10,130 nt of DNA from an uncultured Bacteroidota bacterium (GTDB lineage: Bacteria; Bacteroidota; Bacteroidia; Chitinophagales; Chitinophagaceae). The stretch covers positions 1-10,130 of the forward strand of contig CAIRSV010000304.1 in NCBI GenBank assembly GCA_903881265.1. The letters are read 5' to 3'. Below the pieces are notes generated by a model that worked only from the letters and a program-made list of their open reading frames with translations, was not told the origin of the DNA and ran no database searches. The position numbers and the translations under genes were made by a program. Every line of letters begins with the position of its first letter. Position 1 is the first letter of the stretch. Positions 1 through 8,288 of this stretch are shown piece by piece.

Positions 1-272
1 CCTTTCTCATGACCGAACAATTCGCTGTCGATTGTACCTTCAGGTATGGCGCCACAGTTGATGGCAATAAACTTATTATGCTTGCGGGCGCTTTGTGAGT
101 GAATGATTTGAGAAAAAACTTCCTTACCTACCCCACTTTCACCCTGTATCAATACCGTTAAATCTGTATTCGCAACCTGTAATGCCACGCCCAGTGAGTA
201 ATTCAGGGAAGGCTCATTTCCTATAATGCCGAATCTGTTCTTTAAGGATTGTAATTCTTGTTCTGATAACAT
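1..272 (-). CDS. Sigma-54-interacting AAA+ transcriptional activator, N-terminal part (runs off the left edge)
   Basis: The first 90 residues of an enhancer-binding-type ATPase are visible, reading leftward from an ATG at 270-272. The P-loop GESGVGKE lies at about residues 44-51, followed by NCGAIPE (about 72-78) and SELFGHEKG (about 83-91). In this family the GAFTGA loop that contacts sigma-54 would come immediately next, but the window ends there. The AAA+ domain begins about 15 residues from the start, so there is no room for a receiver, PAS or GAF domain at the N-terminus. Single-domain activators of this kind are known in Bacteroidota. These ATPases remodel the sigma-54 holoenzyme to open promoters. 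The target genes cannot be told from this window, and the C-terminal DNA-binding helix-turn-helix is not visible. The family call is firm; the identity of the regulon is unknown. Confidence 0.9.
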   Translation of the reverse strand, partial: MLSEQELQSLKNRFGIIGNEPSLNYSLGVALQVANTDLTVLIQGESGVGKEVFSQIIHSQSARKHNKFIAINCGAIPEGTIDSELFGHEK

Positions 273-289
273 ACAATAAAATTGTGCGC

Positions 290-297
290 CAAAGTTA
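290..297 (-). promoter_or_regulatory. Candidate -7 element for the AAA+ activator gene
   Basis: Read on the minus strand, this is TAACTTTG, an exact match to the Bacteroidota sigma-ABfr -7 consensus TAnnTTTG. It lies 17 bp upstream of the start codon, giving a very short leader. I see no clear TTG at the expected -33 distance, so the call rests on the -7 match alone and could be chance. Confidence 0.3.
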
Positions 298-406
298 CAG
301 CACCACAAGCAATTCTGTCAGAAAAAGTAAGGAAAAAGTAGGGCATCATGATAGAATCCACTGATTGTTGATAAGCATGCGCCACAAAAAAAGGGCCCTT
401 GAAAAA

Positions 407-2566
407 CTATAATTTCTCAAGTAAAAAATTCGTCATTCGGCGGTATAGATGAAGTCGTGTGTTTCCACCGCTGATTCCGTGGTTTTTATTCGGATAAAAT
501 TCGGCGTCATAGTCTTTATTCGCCTTAATCATTGCATCAATCAGCATAATGCTGTTCTGATAATGCACATTATCATCGGCCGTACCGTGAATCAATAGAA
601 AATTACCTTTTAACTGTTTCACCATATTCACAGGCGAATTATCATCGTACCCTTTTGCATTTTCTTGTGGCGTGCGCATATAGCGCTCTGTATAAATATT
701 ATCATAATATCGCCAATTGGTAACAGGCGCCACCGCAATACCCGTCTTGAAGACATCAGCACCTTTGAACATACAAATACTACTCATGTATCCGCCATAA
801 CTCCAACCCCAGATACCAATGCGCGACGCATCGATATAGGCTTGTTTACCAAAATATTTCGCCGCAGCAATTTGATCATCACTTTCAAATTTGCCGAGTT
901 GCAGATAGGTCTTTTTCTTGAACGCCTCGCCCCTAAAACCAGTACCGGTGCCATCAACACAGGCAATGATATATCCTTTTTCAGCTAGCATCTGATACCA
1001 CCAATAATCGCGAAGTGAGAATTGATTCATCACTTGCTGTGAACCCGGACCACTATATTGAAACATCAATAAGGGATATTTCTTCGCGGCAGAAAAAGTA
1101 GAAGGCTTCAATATCCATGCATTCAATAGCATACCTTCTTCATTTGGAACCTGCATCATTTCAACATTTGCCAAATTATATTCAGCCATCTTTTTCTTCA
1201 AACTCTGATTATCCTTCAAGGTTCTGATTAGATTGCCATCCTTATTTTTAATGGTATAGATAGGTGGTATGTTCAAGATCGAAAATTTATCCATAAAATA
1301 TTCGAACCCGTTACTGAAGTCAATATCATGCCATCCCTTTTCAGGTGTCATCGTTACTTTCTGTTCGCCATTGAATGCAATCGAAAAAAGATTTCTATCC
1401 ATCGATGATAGCTCAGTGCCGATATAATACACCTTGCTATTTTTTTCATCCACACCTTGTATCGAAACCACGTCCCAGTTACCTCTTGTTATTTGCGACG
1501 CAGACCGACTATCGATATCATACAGGTATAGGTGATTATACCCATCTTTTTCGGATGTATACACGAAGGCATTTCGCTTTTCAAGAAATTTAATGCCATC
1601 ATTCACTTCGATATAGGTTTCACTTTTCTCTTCAAAGATCAATTCAGAAAACCCATTACTCGGATTCACCGATAACATTTCAAGTTTGTTTTGAAGACGA
1701 TTCATCCGATAAATGATGAGGGCATTGTTATACGCACTCACTTTGATACGTGGAATGTAGATATCATCATTCTCACCTAGATCGCAATGAATTGTTTTGC
1801 CACTTTTTAATTGAAAAATATTGATAGCAATCGTAGCATTTTTTTCGCCTGCCTTAGGATATTTATAGCTATAATTTGTGGGATATAAGCTATCGTATAC
1901 CGCGAAATTATATTCAGGCACATCGGTCTGATCAAAATGGTAATAGGCCAAATAGTTTCCATTTGTCCCCCATTCAAATGCTTTTGTAAATTCAAATTCC
2001 TCTTCATACACCCAATCACAATTACCATTGATCCTATTGTAATTACCGTCATCAGTGACAGCAACAGTTTCATTTGACATCAAATCAAGATAATAGAGAT
2101 TATTTTTATAGACATAGGCCACCTTATCGCTTTGCGGTGAAAAAGTCGCATGCAGAATCTTTTCGTCCTTCACCTGAGCGAGCATTTCGGTTTGTAGGTC
2201 ATAGACATAGACCTTGTGCAGCACTGATCGCCTGTAAATATTTTCGCTCTCAGTGAATAACAATAATTTTGATTCATCTGCATTAAAGGCATAATCATCA
2301 ACAGTCAGCGACTTCCCGTCGACACTTAGCTTCTTCAGATTCACCAATACTTTTTCTACGTTGCCGTCGACAAATCGAACTTTTTGTAATTCACCAGCGG
2401 TATTGATTTCAGAAAAGAAATTGCCATCTTTCATTGACCTGAAACCAGCGACGGATTCGGACCTGAAGGTGCCTTTGGCAAAAATATCTTCCAGTGAAAT
2501 TTGTTTTTTTTCCTGACTGTTCGCAACAAAAGGAAGTAAGAATAAAAATAGTGTAAGCGTTCGCAT
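407..2566 (-). CDS. Dipeptidyl-peptidase IV-like serine peptidase (S9B family), secreted
   Basis: This 719-residue protein is a prolyl-oligopeptidase-clan peptidase of the DPP IV type. It would remove X-Pro or X-Ala dipeptides from peptide N-termini outside the cytoplasm. Residues 1-17 form a typical signal peptide: a basic start, a run of Leu and Phe, then ANS before Gln. A beta-propeller occupies roughly residues 50-450. It carries the DWVYEEEF motif (184-191), whose two glutamates equivalent to human DPP4 E205/E206 bind the substrate amino terminus. The C-terminal alpha/beta hydrolase domain has the full triad: Ser589 in GWSYGG, Asp664 in HGTADDNVH and His696 in KNHGIS. The length fits the family (about 700-750). 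The gene lies 32 bp downstream of the mscS-like gene on the same strand and I see no promoter between them, so the two are probably co-transcribed. The specificity call comes from the EE motif; a role in scavenging peptides is inferred. Confidence 0.95.
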   Translation of the reverse strand: MRTLTLFLFLLPFVANSQEKKQISLEDIFAKGTFRSESVAGFRSMKDGNFFSEINTAGELQKVRFVDGNVEKVLVNLKKLSVDGKSLTVDDYAFNADESKLLLFTESENIYRRSVLHKVYVYDLQTEMLAQVKDEKILHATFSPQSDKVAYVYKNNLYYLDLMSNETVAVTDDGNYNRINGNCDWVYEEEFEFTKAFEWGTNGNYLAYYHFDQTDVPEYNFAVYDSLYPTNYSYKYPKAGEKNATIAINIFQLKSGKTIHCDLGENDDIYIPRIKVSAYNNALIIYRMNRLQNKLEMLSVNPSNGFSELIFEEKSETYIEVNDGIKFLEKRNAFVYTSEKDGYNHLYLYDIDSRSASQITRGNWDVVSIQGVDEKNSKVYYIGTELSSMDRNLFSIAFNGEQKVTMTPEKGWHDIDFSNGFEYFMDKFSILNIPPIYTIKNKDGNLIRTLKDNQSLKKKMAEYNLANVEMMQVPNEEGMLLNAWILKPSTFSAAKKYPLLMFQYSGPGSQQVMNQFSLRDYWWYQMLAEKGYIIACVDGTGTGFRGEAFKKKTYLQLGKFESDDQIAAAKYFGKQAYIDASRIGIWGWSYGGYMSSICMFKGADVFKTGIAVAPVTNWRYYDNIYTERYMRTPQENAKGYDDNSPVNMVKQLKGNFLLIHGTADDNVHYQNSIMLIDAMIKANKDYDAEFYPNKNHGISGGNTRLHLYRRMTNFLLEKL

Positions 2567-2598
2567 ATACGTTGTGATGTTTGTAAAAAATAAATTGT

Positions 2599-3456
2599 TT
2601 AATTGGCGGCTATCCGTTGCGTTGACGGACCTTCAACATGCGCTTTATCCCAAGCATTTTTGACTAATTCGGTACAACCGAAGTATACATTCCAATAATC
2701 AGGTTGCGCGCAATAAGGTCTGATAGCAAGGTACACGATATGGTCTGCCACCCTCAATACACTGACCTCAGGCGTAGGAAATTTCAATACCTTCGGATGT
2801 GAATACATCGCTTCGATTGCCACTTTCTTTGCAGAATCAATATCCTGATTCGTTGAAATACCCATTGTCAAATCAACACGAAGATTGCCATGGGTTGAAT
2901 AGTTGGTAATCACACCAGTCGACAAGGCACCATTCGGAATAAAAACAGTTTTGTTATCGGCTGTGAGCACAGTTGTATTAAAAACGCCTTGTTCGGTTAC
3001 TACGCCAGTTATACTCTGCGCTTCGATCATATCGCCTACTTTAAACGGCTTGAAGATAATCATCATCACGCCACCTGCAAAATTGCCTAAGGTGCCGTTT
3101 AAGGCTGAACCAATTGCCACACCAGCACCTACTATCAAGGCACTGAAGGCTGTTGTATCAACGCCCAAAATACCTGCTATGGTAATAAACAAGAGTATGG
3201 TCATAAACACTTTTGCCAATGACAAGACAAATGTCTCTAAGGAAGGATCATACTCTTTAGCAGATACCAACTTACGGAGTATGCCAATCAATTTTCGTAT
3301 CACCCAACGCCCAATCAGCAATAATATCAATGCGCCAACGAGTTTGGGTATAAATGAAACCGCAAAATCTCTGAACTTGTCAAGATAAGAAAAAGTGGTT
3401 GTCGCCACGTTGTCGGCTTGTTTCACCACATGATGTGTTATCTGTAATAAAGGCAT
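2599..3456 (-). CDS. mscS: Small-conductance mechanosensitive channel, MscS family
   Basis: A 285-residue inner-membrane channel, close to the length of E. coli MscS (286). Channels of this type open under membrane tension and release solutes during hypo-osmotic shock. Hydrophobic segments lie at about residues 34-52, 78-97 and 100-130. The third is the Gly/Ala-rich pore helix (ALIVGAGVAIGSALNGTLGN) and leads into the conserved FKPFKVGD at about 135-142. The beta domain carries TADNKTVFIPNGALSTGVITNYS, which matches the family signature region, and an alpha/beta C-terminal domain follows. The start is the ATG at 3454-3456; no closer Met fits, because TM1 is near the N-terminus. Only a weak purine-rich stretch precedes it. 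The gene is the upstream member of a likely two-gene leftward unit with the S9B peptidase. Confidence 0.95.
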   Translation of the reverse strand: MPLLQITHHVVKQADNVATTTFSYLDKFRDFAVSFIPKLVGALILLLIGRWVIRKLIGILRKLVSAKEYDPSLETFVLSLAKVFMTILLFITIAGILGVDTTAFSALIVGAGVAIGSALNGTLGNFAGGVMMIIFKPFKVGDMIEAQSITGVVTEQGVFNTTVLTADNKTVFIPNGALSTGVITNYSTHGNLRVDLTMGISTNQDIDSAKKVAIEAMYSHPKVLKFPTPEVSVLRVADHIVYLAIRPYCAQPDYWNVYFGCTELVKNAWDKAHVEGPSTQRIAAN

Positions 3457-3484
3457 TATTCTCGTTCTTAATGTAAAAGATGTC

Positions 3485-3492
3485 CAAAAGTA
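3485..3492 (-). promoter_or_regulatory. Candidate -7 element for the mscS/S9B peptidase unit
   Basis: The minus strand reads TACTTTTG, an exact match to TAnnTTTG, 28 bp upstream of the mscS-like start codon. The expected -33 TTG is not evident; only a T-rich stretch (TTTTA on the minus strand, near 3512-3516) sits at the right distance. Position and orientation are good, but half of the promoter is unconvincing. Confidence 0.35.
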
Positions 3493-3632
3493 AGCTATAT
3501 ATTTTGCTAAATAAAATTCGTACTCGCTTTACAACGAGCAATATCTATGACCGCATCCATTGAAATATTAATTCACTGATTCAATACACGACTCGACAAA
3601 TACTACTATTTTTACGACCTAAATCATCGCAC

Positions 3633-5831
3633 TTGCCTGCCACCGTCTTATTGATTACGCCACCGTTCACACAACTCAACACGCCCTATCCTGCGACGGC
3701 TTACCTGAAAGGCTTTCTGAATACAAAGGCTATATCGTCCTTCCAATGTGATTTGGGTATTGAGGTTATTCTAAAGATGTTGTCGTCTGAGAACCTAACG
3801 CATCTCTTCGATTTAATTGAATCAAACACTGAAGCGTTGTCTGCCAATGCAAAACGCATGCAAGCATTGAAGTCGTCGTATATCCATAGTATCGATGCAG
3901 TCCTTCTTTTTTTACAAGGTAAAAATCCAACCTTGGCGCATCGAATTTGCCTTGGTGATTTTTTGCCTCGTGCATCGCGTTTTGAGCAGGTTGATGATCT
4001 TGTGTGGGCCTTTGGCAATATGGGTGTGCATGATCAGGCCAAACATTTGGCAACTTTATATCTCGAAGACTTAGCTGATTTAATTAAGGAATGCATAGAT
4101 GAACATTTTGGATTCAGTCGCTATGCCGAACGACTCGGACGATCAGCAAATTCGTTTGATGAACTTCATTCATTATTGCAGCAAGAAACAACTTATATCG
4201 ATACAATAACACTCGAACTTCTTGATGAAAAAATAAAACAGGTACAACCCAAATTGGTTGCCTTTTCAGTTCCCTTTCCGGGCAACTTGTATAGCGCGTT
4301 CCGCTGTGCACAATATATCAAACAGCATTATCCTACTGTAAAAACGGCCATGGGTGGAGGATTCCCGAATACCGAACTTCGTTCACTTAGCGATGCGCGT
4401 GTATTTGAGTGCATAGATTTCATCACCTTAGATGATGGCGAAACACCGATAGAGAATCTCATCGAATATATCGAAGGAACGCGTGATAGCAGTATGTTGA
4501 AACGCTGCTTTATGCTGCAACAGAATGAAGTGGTGTATGTCAACAATAGTCTGCAACGCGATTATAAACAAAGCGAAACCGGCACACCGGATTATACCGA
4601 TCTATTGCTTGATCAATATATTTCAGTGATTGAAATTGTGAATCCAATGCACCGACTTTGGAACGATGGGCGATGGAATAAACTGACAATGGCTCATGGA
4701 TGTTATTGGGGCAAATGTACATTTTGTGATATCTCACTCGATTATATTAAATCCTACGAACCGCTGACTGCAAGCCTGCTTTGCGATCGTATGGAAGAGA
4801 TGATTAACAAGACCGGGGAAAACGGTTTTCATTTTGTGGATGAGGCTGCACCGCCAGCCTTGATGAGGGCCTTAGCGATAGAAATTATTCGCCGCAAGAT
4901 GGTGGTTTCATGGTGGACAAACATACGATTTGAAAAAAGTTTCTCGCGTGATCTTTGTATACTTTTAAAAGCATCTGGATGTATCGGCGTGTCGGGTGGA
5001 TTGGAAGTGGCATCAGACAGGTTACTTGAATTAATACAGAAAGGCGTGAGCGTATCACAGGTTGCTAAGGTTATGAAAAATCTGAGTCTTTCTGGCATCA
5101 TGGTGCACGCCTACCTGATGTATGGCTTTCCAACACAAACAGCACAGGAAACCGTCGATTCATTAGAAATGGTTCGACAACTTTTTCAATGTGGTGTATT
5201 GAAATCAGGATTCTGGCATCAGTTTGCAATGACAGCTCATAGTCCGGTTGGTATGAATCCGGCAAGCTATTTCGTTAAAAAAGAACATGAGAACATCGGC
5301 ACGTTTGCCAATAACGATATCGTGTTTAGCGATCCGAAAGGCACCGATCATGAGGCATTTAGTTTTGGATTAAAAAAATCACTCTTCAACTATATGCATA
5401 CGATTGGTCTTGATGAGCCTTTACAAAAATGGTTTGAACATAAGATACCAAAACCATCTGTTGCCTCTGATTATATTTTGAAGGTCTTACAAGAAGAACG
5501 TATCATCAATCATAAACCAACCGCTAAGGTTGTTTGGTTGGGCACAACCCCATCGATTGAATTTTACACCAAATCGAAAAAAGGCAATCAATGGGAAATG
5601 GCGACCCTTTCCTTTGAAGCAAAAAATGAGACAATCACGCTTCAAGTAAGCAAACAAGAAGGTGAATGGCTCATGCAATTTTTAGATACTTGCAGAAAAG
5701 ACCATCAAGGGATGGTCACATTTCAGGAAATGCAGACTGATTACGAAAAGGCTGGTCTTGAAGATTTTGATTTGTGTTGGTATAACAAACCGATGAATAC
5801 AATCTACAAAGCTGGCTTGTTGATTGTGTAA
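3633..5831 (+). CDS. B12-binding-type radical SAM protein of unknown reaction
   Basis: The 732-residue protein begins like other cobalamin-binding radical SAM enzymes (TVLLITPPFTQLNTPYPA at residues 4-21). A Rossmann-like half with AFSVPFPGN (about 209-217), GGGFPNTEL (about 241-249) and DDGETPIENL (about 268-277) follows. I see no DxHxxG, so any cobalamin would bind base-off without a His ligand, as in many class B methylases. The radical SAM core starts at HGCYWGKCTFCD: Cys357, Cys362 and Cys365 would hold the 4Fe-4S cluster, with CX4CX2C spacing instead of CX3CX2C. Later core elements include GGLEVASDRLLELIQKG (about 454-470) and HAYLMYGFPTQT (about 491-502). Residues from about 560 to the end match nothing I recognise. 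The start is the TTG at 3633, because no in-frame ATG precedes the conserved N-terminus; an imperfect -7 element (TATTTTTA, 3607-3614) lies just upstream. The gene stands alone, so the context gives no substrate. The superfamily is firm and the reaction unknown. Confidence 0.88.
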   Translation: MPATVLLITPPFTQLNTPYPATAYLKGFLNTKAISSFQCDLGIEVILKMLSSENLTHLFDLIESNTEALSANAKRMQALKSSYIHSIDAVLLFLQGKNPTLAHRICLGDFLPRASRFEQVDDLVWAFGNMGVHDQAKHLATLYLEDLADLIKECIDEHFGFSRYAERLGRSANSFDELHSLLQQETTYIDTITLELLDEKIKQVQPKLVAFSVPFPGNLYSAFRCAQYIKQHYPTVKTAMGGGFPNTELRSLSDARVFECIDFITLDDGETPIENLIEYIEGTRDSSMLKRCFMLQQNEVVYVNNSLQRDYKQSETGTPDYTDLLLDQYISVIEIVNPMHRLWNDGRWNKLTMAHGCYWGKCTFCDISLDYIKSYEPLTASLLCDRMEEMINKTGENGFHFVDEAAPPALMRALAIEIIRRKMVVSWWTNIRFEKSFSRDLCILLKASGCIGVSGGLEVASDRLLELIQKGVSVSQVAKVMKNLSLSGIMVHAYLMYGFPTQTAQETVDSLEMVRQLFQCGVLKSGFWHQFAMTAHSPVGMNPASYFVKKEHENIGTFANNDIVFSDPKGTDHEAFSFGLKKSLFNYMHTIGLDEPLQKWFEHKIPKPSVASDYILKVLQEERIINHKPTAKVVWLGTTPSIEFYTKSKKGNQWEMATLSFEAKNETITLQVSKQEGEWLMQFLDTCRKDHQGMVTFQEMQTDYEKAGLEDFDLCWYNKPMNTIYKAGLLIV

Positions 5832-5889
5832 GCTTGATTAATTACGATGCGTTGGAAATAGACTAAACAGCCCAAGCATGTACACCTCG

Positions 5890-7263
5890 CTAACGCTGTA
5901 TTTTTTTCCATTTGCCAGAATAAAAAAACACCATACTGAGACTAAATAAAGTAAGCCAATAGACAAACTCTGAAAGCCATGCATACGGCAATGGCATGTG
6001 CAATGTCTCAATGACGATGGTCGTATACATCAAATACAAGACAATGGAAATTAACTCGAATACCATATTTGTTCGAGTATGACCTGTGCCAACCACGGCA
6101 TTGAACACAATCGTTGATATAGATAACATCCAAGTAGCCAATACCACAATACGTAATGAGGTAATCCCCATTTCAACCAAATGCATATCCGAGGTTAGTA
6201 AGTGTAAAAAGAATCTCGGAAACATCAAGAGTGGCAAGCCCACAACAAAAGCACTTAGAAAACTAATGGAGACTATTTTTTTTATCAAGGGTATGACATC
6301 ATCCAATGCTTGTTGCCCTATTAGATTACTGACCATCGAATTACAAGTAGATGCCAAGGCCCATGCCGCGACACCAACCAAACCGAATACACTGCGGAAT
6401 ATTTGCGACAAGGCCGATTCAGACTTGCCCAAATGTTCGACATAGATAAAAAAAACTTCCCAAGCGCCAATGCTTAAAAAATATTGTAAGATGAGCGGAG
6501 ACGATTTAATCAACATATGTTTCATCAAGGCGATATCCACGTTTTTAAACGATTGAATAACAAAATCGATAAAGGTCTTGCTATATTGAATGATTGCAAA
6601 CGACACCAACATATACACTACTTCAGATATGACAGAAGCCAGGGCCGTGCCTTCGATACCCATTTCAGGAAAAATCCAAATGCCGAAAATCAACAGATAA
6701 TCGAACAATATATTGACAACAGTTTGCGCACCTGAACCGATGATAATATACTTCGATTGAGAGGTAGACATAAATAGACTATTTGCCAACTGACAAAGAA
6801 CAATGAAGGGTAAACCCCAGATACGAATACGAATAAAGGACACAGCTGCTTCGGCAATAGCCTTTTCATGAATAACTGCACGGAATAAAACAGGCGCTAT
6901 CAATAAGGAGACGACAATCATCACCAAACTCATCACCAACGACAAGACAATGCCATTGAAAAATAATTGTGCCATGCCTCGCTTATCGTTTTCACCCGCT
7001 TTACGACTCATCAACATCAATATACCAGATACCAACCCATAATCGGCCATCACCATCGTGAGGTAATAAATACCCGCCACACCCGAAGCCGCTAGTAAAT
7101 CTTCCGTTGAAAAGAAAGAAAGAGAAGGTTTGTAAAATCCTAGGAATAAGGTATTCGTCAGAAAGTTGAGCTGCGGTATCAGAATAGCGATACTGATAGG
7201 CAAGGCTATCTTAAGAATATTCCGATATGTGTTTGTCACCTTTAAACTACCTTCTATTTGCAT
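5890..7263 (-). CDS. MATE-family multidrug/toxin efflux transporter
   Basis: From the chosen start this is a 457-residue inner-membrane protein with twelve predicted hydrophobic helices in two six-helix halves, the layout and length expected of MATE antiporters, which expel cationic drugs or metabolites in exchange for Na+ or H+. The first helix contains ALPISIAILIPQLNFLTNTLFLG, the usual family opening, and the second half repeats the pattern from about SPLILQYFLSIGAWEVFF. The frame is open back to an ATG at 7398, but those extra 45 residues are Ser/His/Asn-rich, not MATE-like, and overlap the promoter at 7271-7300. I therefore start at the ATG at 7261-7263. A GTG at 7237-7239, preceded by GAAGG, is also possible. 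The substrate cannot be read from sequence. The gene converges with the radical SAM gene, with 58 bp between their stop codons and no clear terminator. Confidence 0.9.
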   Translation of the reverse strand: MQIEGSLKVTNTYRNILKIALPISIAILIPQLNFLTNTLFLGFYKPSLSFFSTEDLLAASGVAGIYYLTMVMADYGLVSGILMLMSRKAGENDKRGMAQLFFNGIVLSLVMSLVMIVVSLLIAPVLFRAVIHEKAIAEAAVSFIRIRIWGLPFIVLCQLANSLFMSTSQSKYIIIGSGAQTVVNILFDYLLIFGIWIFPEMGIEGTALASVISEVVYMLVSFAIIQYSKTFIDFVIQSFKNVDIALMKHMLIKSSPLILQYFLSIGAWEVFFIYVEHLGKSESALSQIFRSVFGLVGVAAWALASTCNSMVSNLIGQQALDDVIPLIKKIVSISFLSAFVVGLPLLMFPRFFLHLLTSDMHLVEMGITSLRIVVLATWMLSISTIVFNAVVGTGHTRTNMVFELISIVLYLMYTTIVIETLHMPLPYAWLSEFVYWLTLFSLSMVFFYSGKWKKIQR

Positions 7264-7270
7264 ATGGCGA

Positions 7271-7300
7271 CAAATGTAAAGCAAACTAGAAGAAGACCAA
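7271..7300 (-). promoter_or_regulatory. Bacteroidota-type promoter for the MATE gene
   Basis: On the minus strand a TTG (7298-7300) is followed after 19 bp by TACATTTG (7271-7278). This matches the sigma-ABfr consensus TTG-N19-21-TAnnTTTG at both elements with correct spacing, the best promoter match I found in the window. Transcription would begin about 7264-7266, within a few bases of the ATG at 7263. The transcript would then be leaderless for that ATG, or have a leader of about 25 nt for the GTG at 7239. Confidence 0.6.
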
Positions 7301-7445
7301 GTGAAAGCGTATGATGAAATAGTCCGCTCCCTATGCGGGATGATAACGTTAGAAGCATTTCGCTGTGGTTGGTTATGGTGACTGTGTGAAGTGTTCAATT
7401 TTTAATTTCGGCTATTTCTTTCTAATATTGTGATTCACTAGAAAA

Positions 7446-8288
7446 TTGACTTTGGAACCTACTGTACAGATAACGAATAATATTACCTTATTAAAAGAAG
7501 CGTCTGATTTTTCGTGTAGCATGTTGCTGGGAAAAAACTATCTCTCGTATGTGATTACTGATGCTGAAAATACACAGATACACCTACTGAAGCATTATTA
7601 TATGCAAAGGAAAGTACTGGGTAAGAATGATTTCAACGCCATATTAACAGATCCCGTTTTTAAGAATATCAAGAACATAACGATCGCCATCGACAGCGCC
7701 CGTTCTACCTTAGTTCCCACATCCCTGTTCGATCCAAATGAAGCAAATACATATTTTGAATTAATCCACGAGCTACCAACCGAAGAAGAATTGCATATTC
7801 AGCATCTGAAAAACAATAGAACATCTGTCTTTAGTCTTAAAAAATCTACCGTTGCCTTTCTTCGTTCATTTTATAAAAATGCCACCTTTTGTGATGCATC
7901 ATCTTGTCTGCTTGATATGTATCAGACGGCACTTACGAATGAAGAACATCAAAGCATATTTGTTTGCGTAAAAGATGACTGCGCTACCCTATCCCTGTAC
8001 AACAAGAACAACCTGATTCTTCATCAAATCTATACCGAAACAAGCGTTACTGATATCACGTATCATATCGCTCATATTCTTTCGGTGAAGGACATAAGCA
8101 AAGAGACTATAACGATACAACTTCTCGGTGAATCGAAACAAGTGCCTGTAGTATTTGATGCGTTATCACTTTATTTTCCGAGCGTAAAATATTGCAACCG
8201 AGTATCAGCGTTGAAATATCCTGATACGATGCTATCGCAACCTACACATTATTTCTTCAACCTTTTATCTGTTGTGACATGCGCATAA
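7446..8288 (+). CDS. DUF3822 family protein
   Basis: A 280-residue protein that I recognise as DUF3822, a family confined largely to Bacteroidota and commonly found directly before rsmD. Its function is not established. No signal peptide or membrane segment is visible, so it should be cytoplasmic. Visible landmarks are an N-terminal beta-rich stretch (FSCSMLLGKNYLSYVITD, about 22-39), a second strand-rich half beginning near IFVCVKDDCATLSLYNKNNLILHQ (about 170-195), and the family-like ending PTHYFFNLLSVVTCA. The start is the TTG at 7446: an in-frame TGA at 7431-7433 rules out anything much further upstream, and the first ATG is at codon 27, inside the conserved opening. The last 10 bp overlap rsmD, which points to translational coupling and suggests a role near ribosome maturation, though that is inference from position only. 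Confidence 0.8.
   Translation: MTLEPTVQITNNITLLKEASDFSCSMLLGKNYLSYVITDAENTQIHLLKHYYMQRKVLGKNDFNAILTDPVFKNIKNITIAIDSARSTLVPTSLFDPNEANTYFELIHELPTEEELHIQHLKNNRTSVFSLKKSTVAFLRSFYKNATFCDASSCLLDMYQTALTNEEHQSIFVCVKDDCATLSLYNKNNLILHQIYTETSVTDITYHIAHILSVKDISKETITIQLLGESKQVPVVFDALSLYFPSVKYCNRVSALKYPDTMLSQPTHYFFNLLSVVTCA

Noticed and set aside
391..400. Perfect palindrome AAGGGCCCTT next to a run of T (minus strand) just after the S9B peptidase stop, a possible terminator.
   Set aside because: A 10-bp palindrome with no spare bases leaves only about three pairs around a four-base loop, too weak for an intrinsic terminator. It could be a restriction-type palindrome by chance.
2903..3388. Long open frame on the plus strand opposite the mscS-like gene (161 codons).
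   Set aside because: It is antisense to a clear family member, with no recognisable domain and a repetitive Lys/Pro/Val/Thr composition typical of a shadow frame.
3523..3538. Short inverted repeat CTCG-N8-CGAG between the mscS-like gene and the radical SAM gene, a possible operator.
   Set aside because: Four paired bases are expected often by chance, and it is not placed on a convincing promoter.
5832..5889. Possible bidirectional terminator between the convergent radical SAM and MATE genes.
   Set aside because: No stem longer than four pairs followed by a T-run was found on either strand.
7264..7398. In-frame N-terminal extension of the MATE gene (45 residues).
   Set aside because: Its composition is unlike MATE proteins and it overlaps the well-matched promoter, so it is better read as intergenic.
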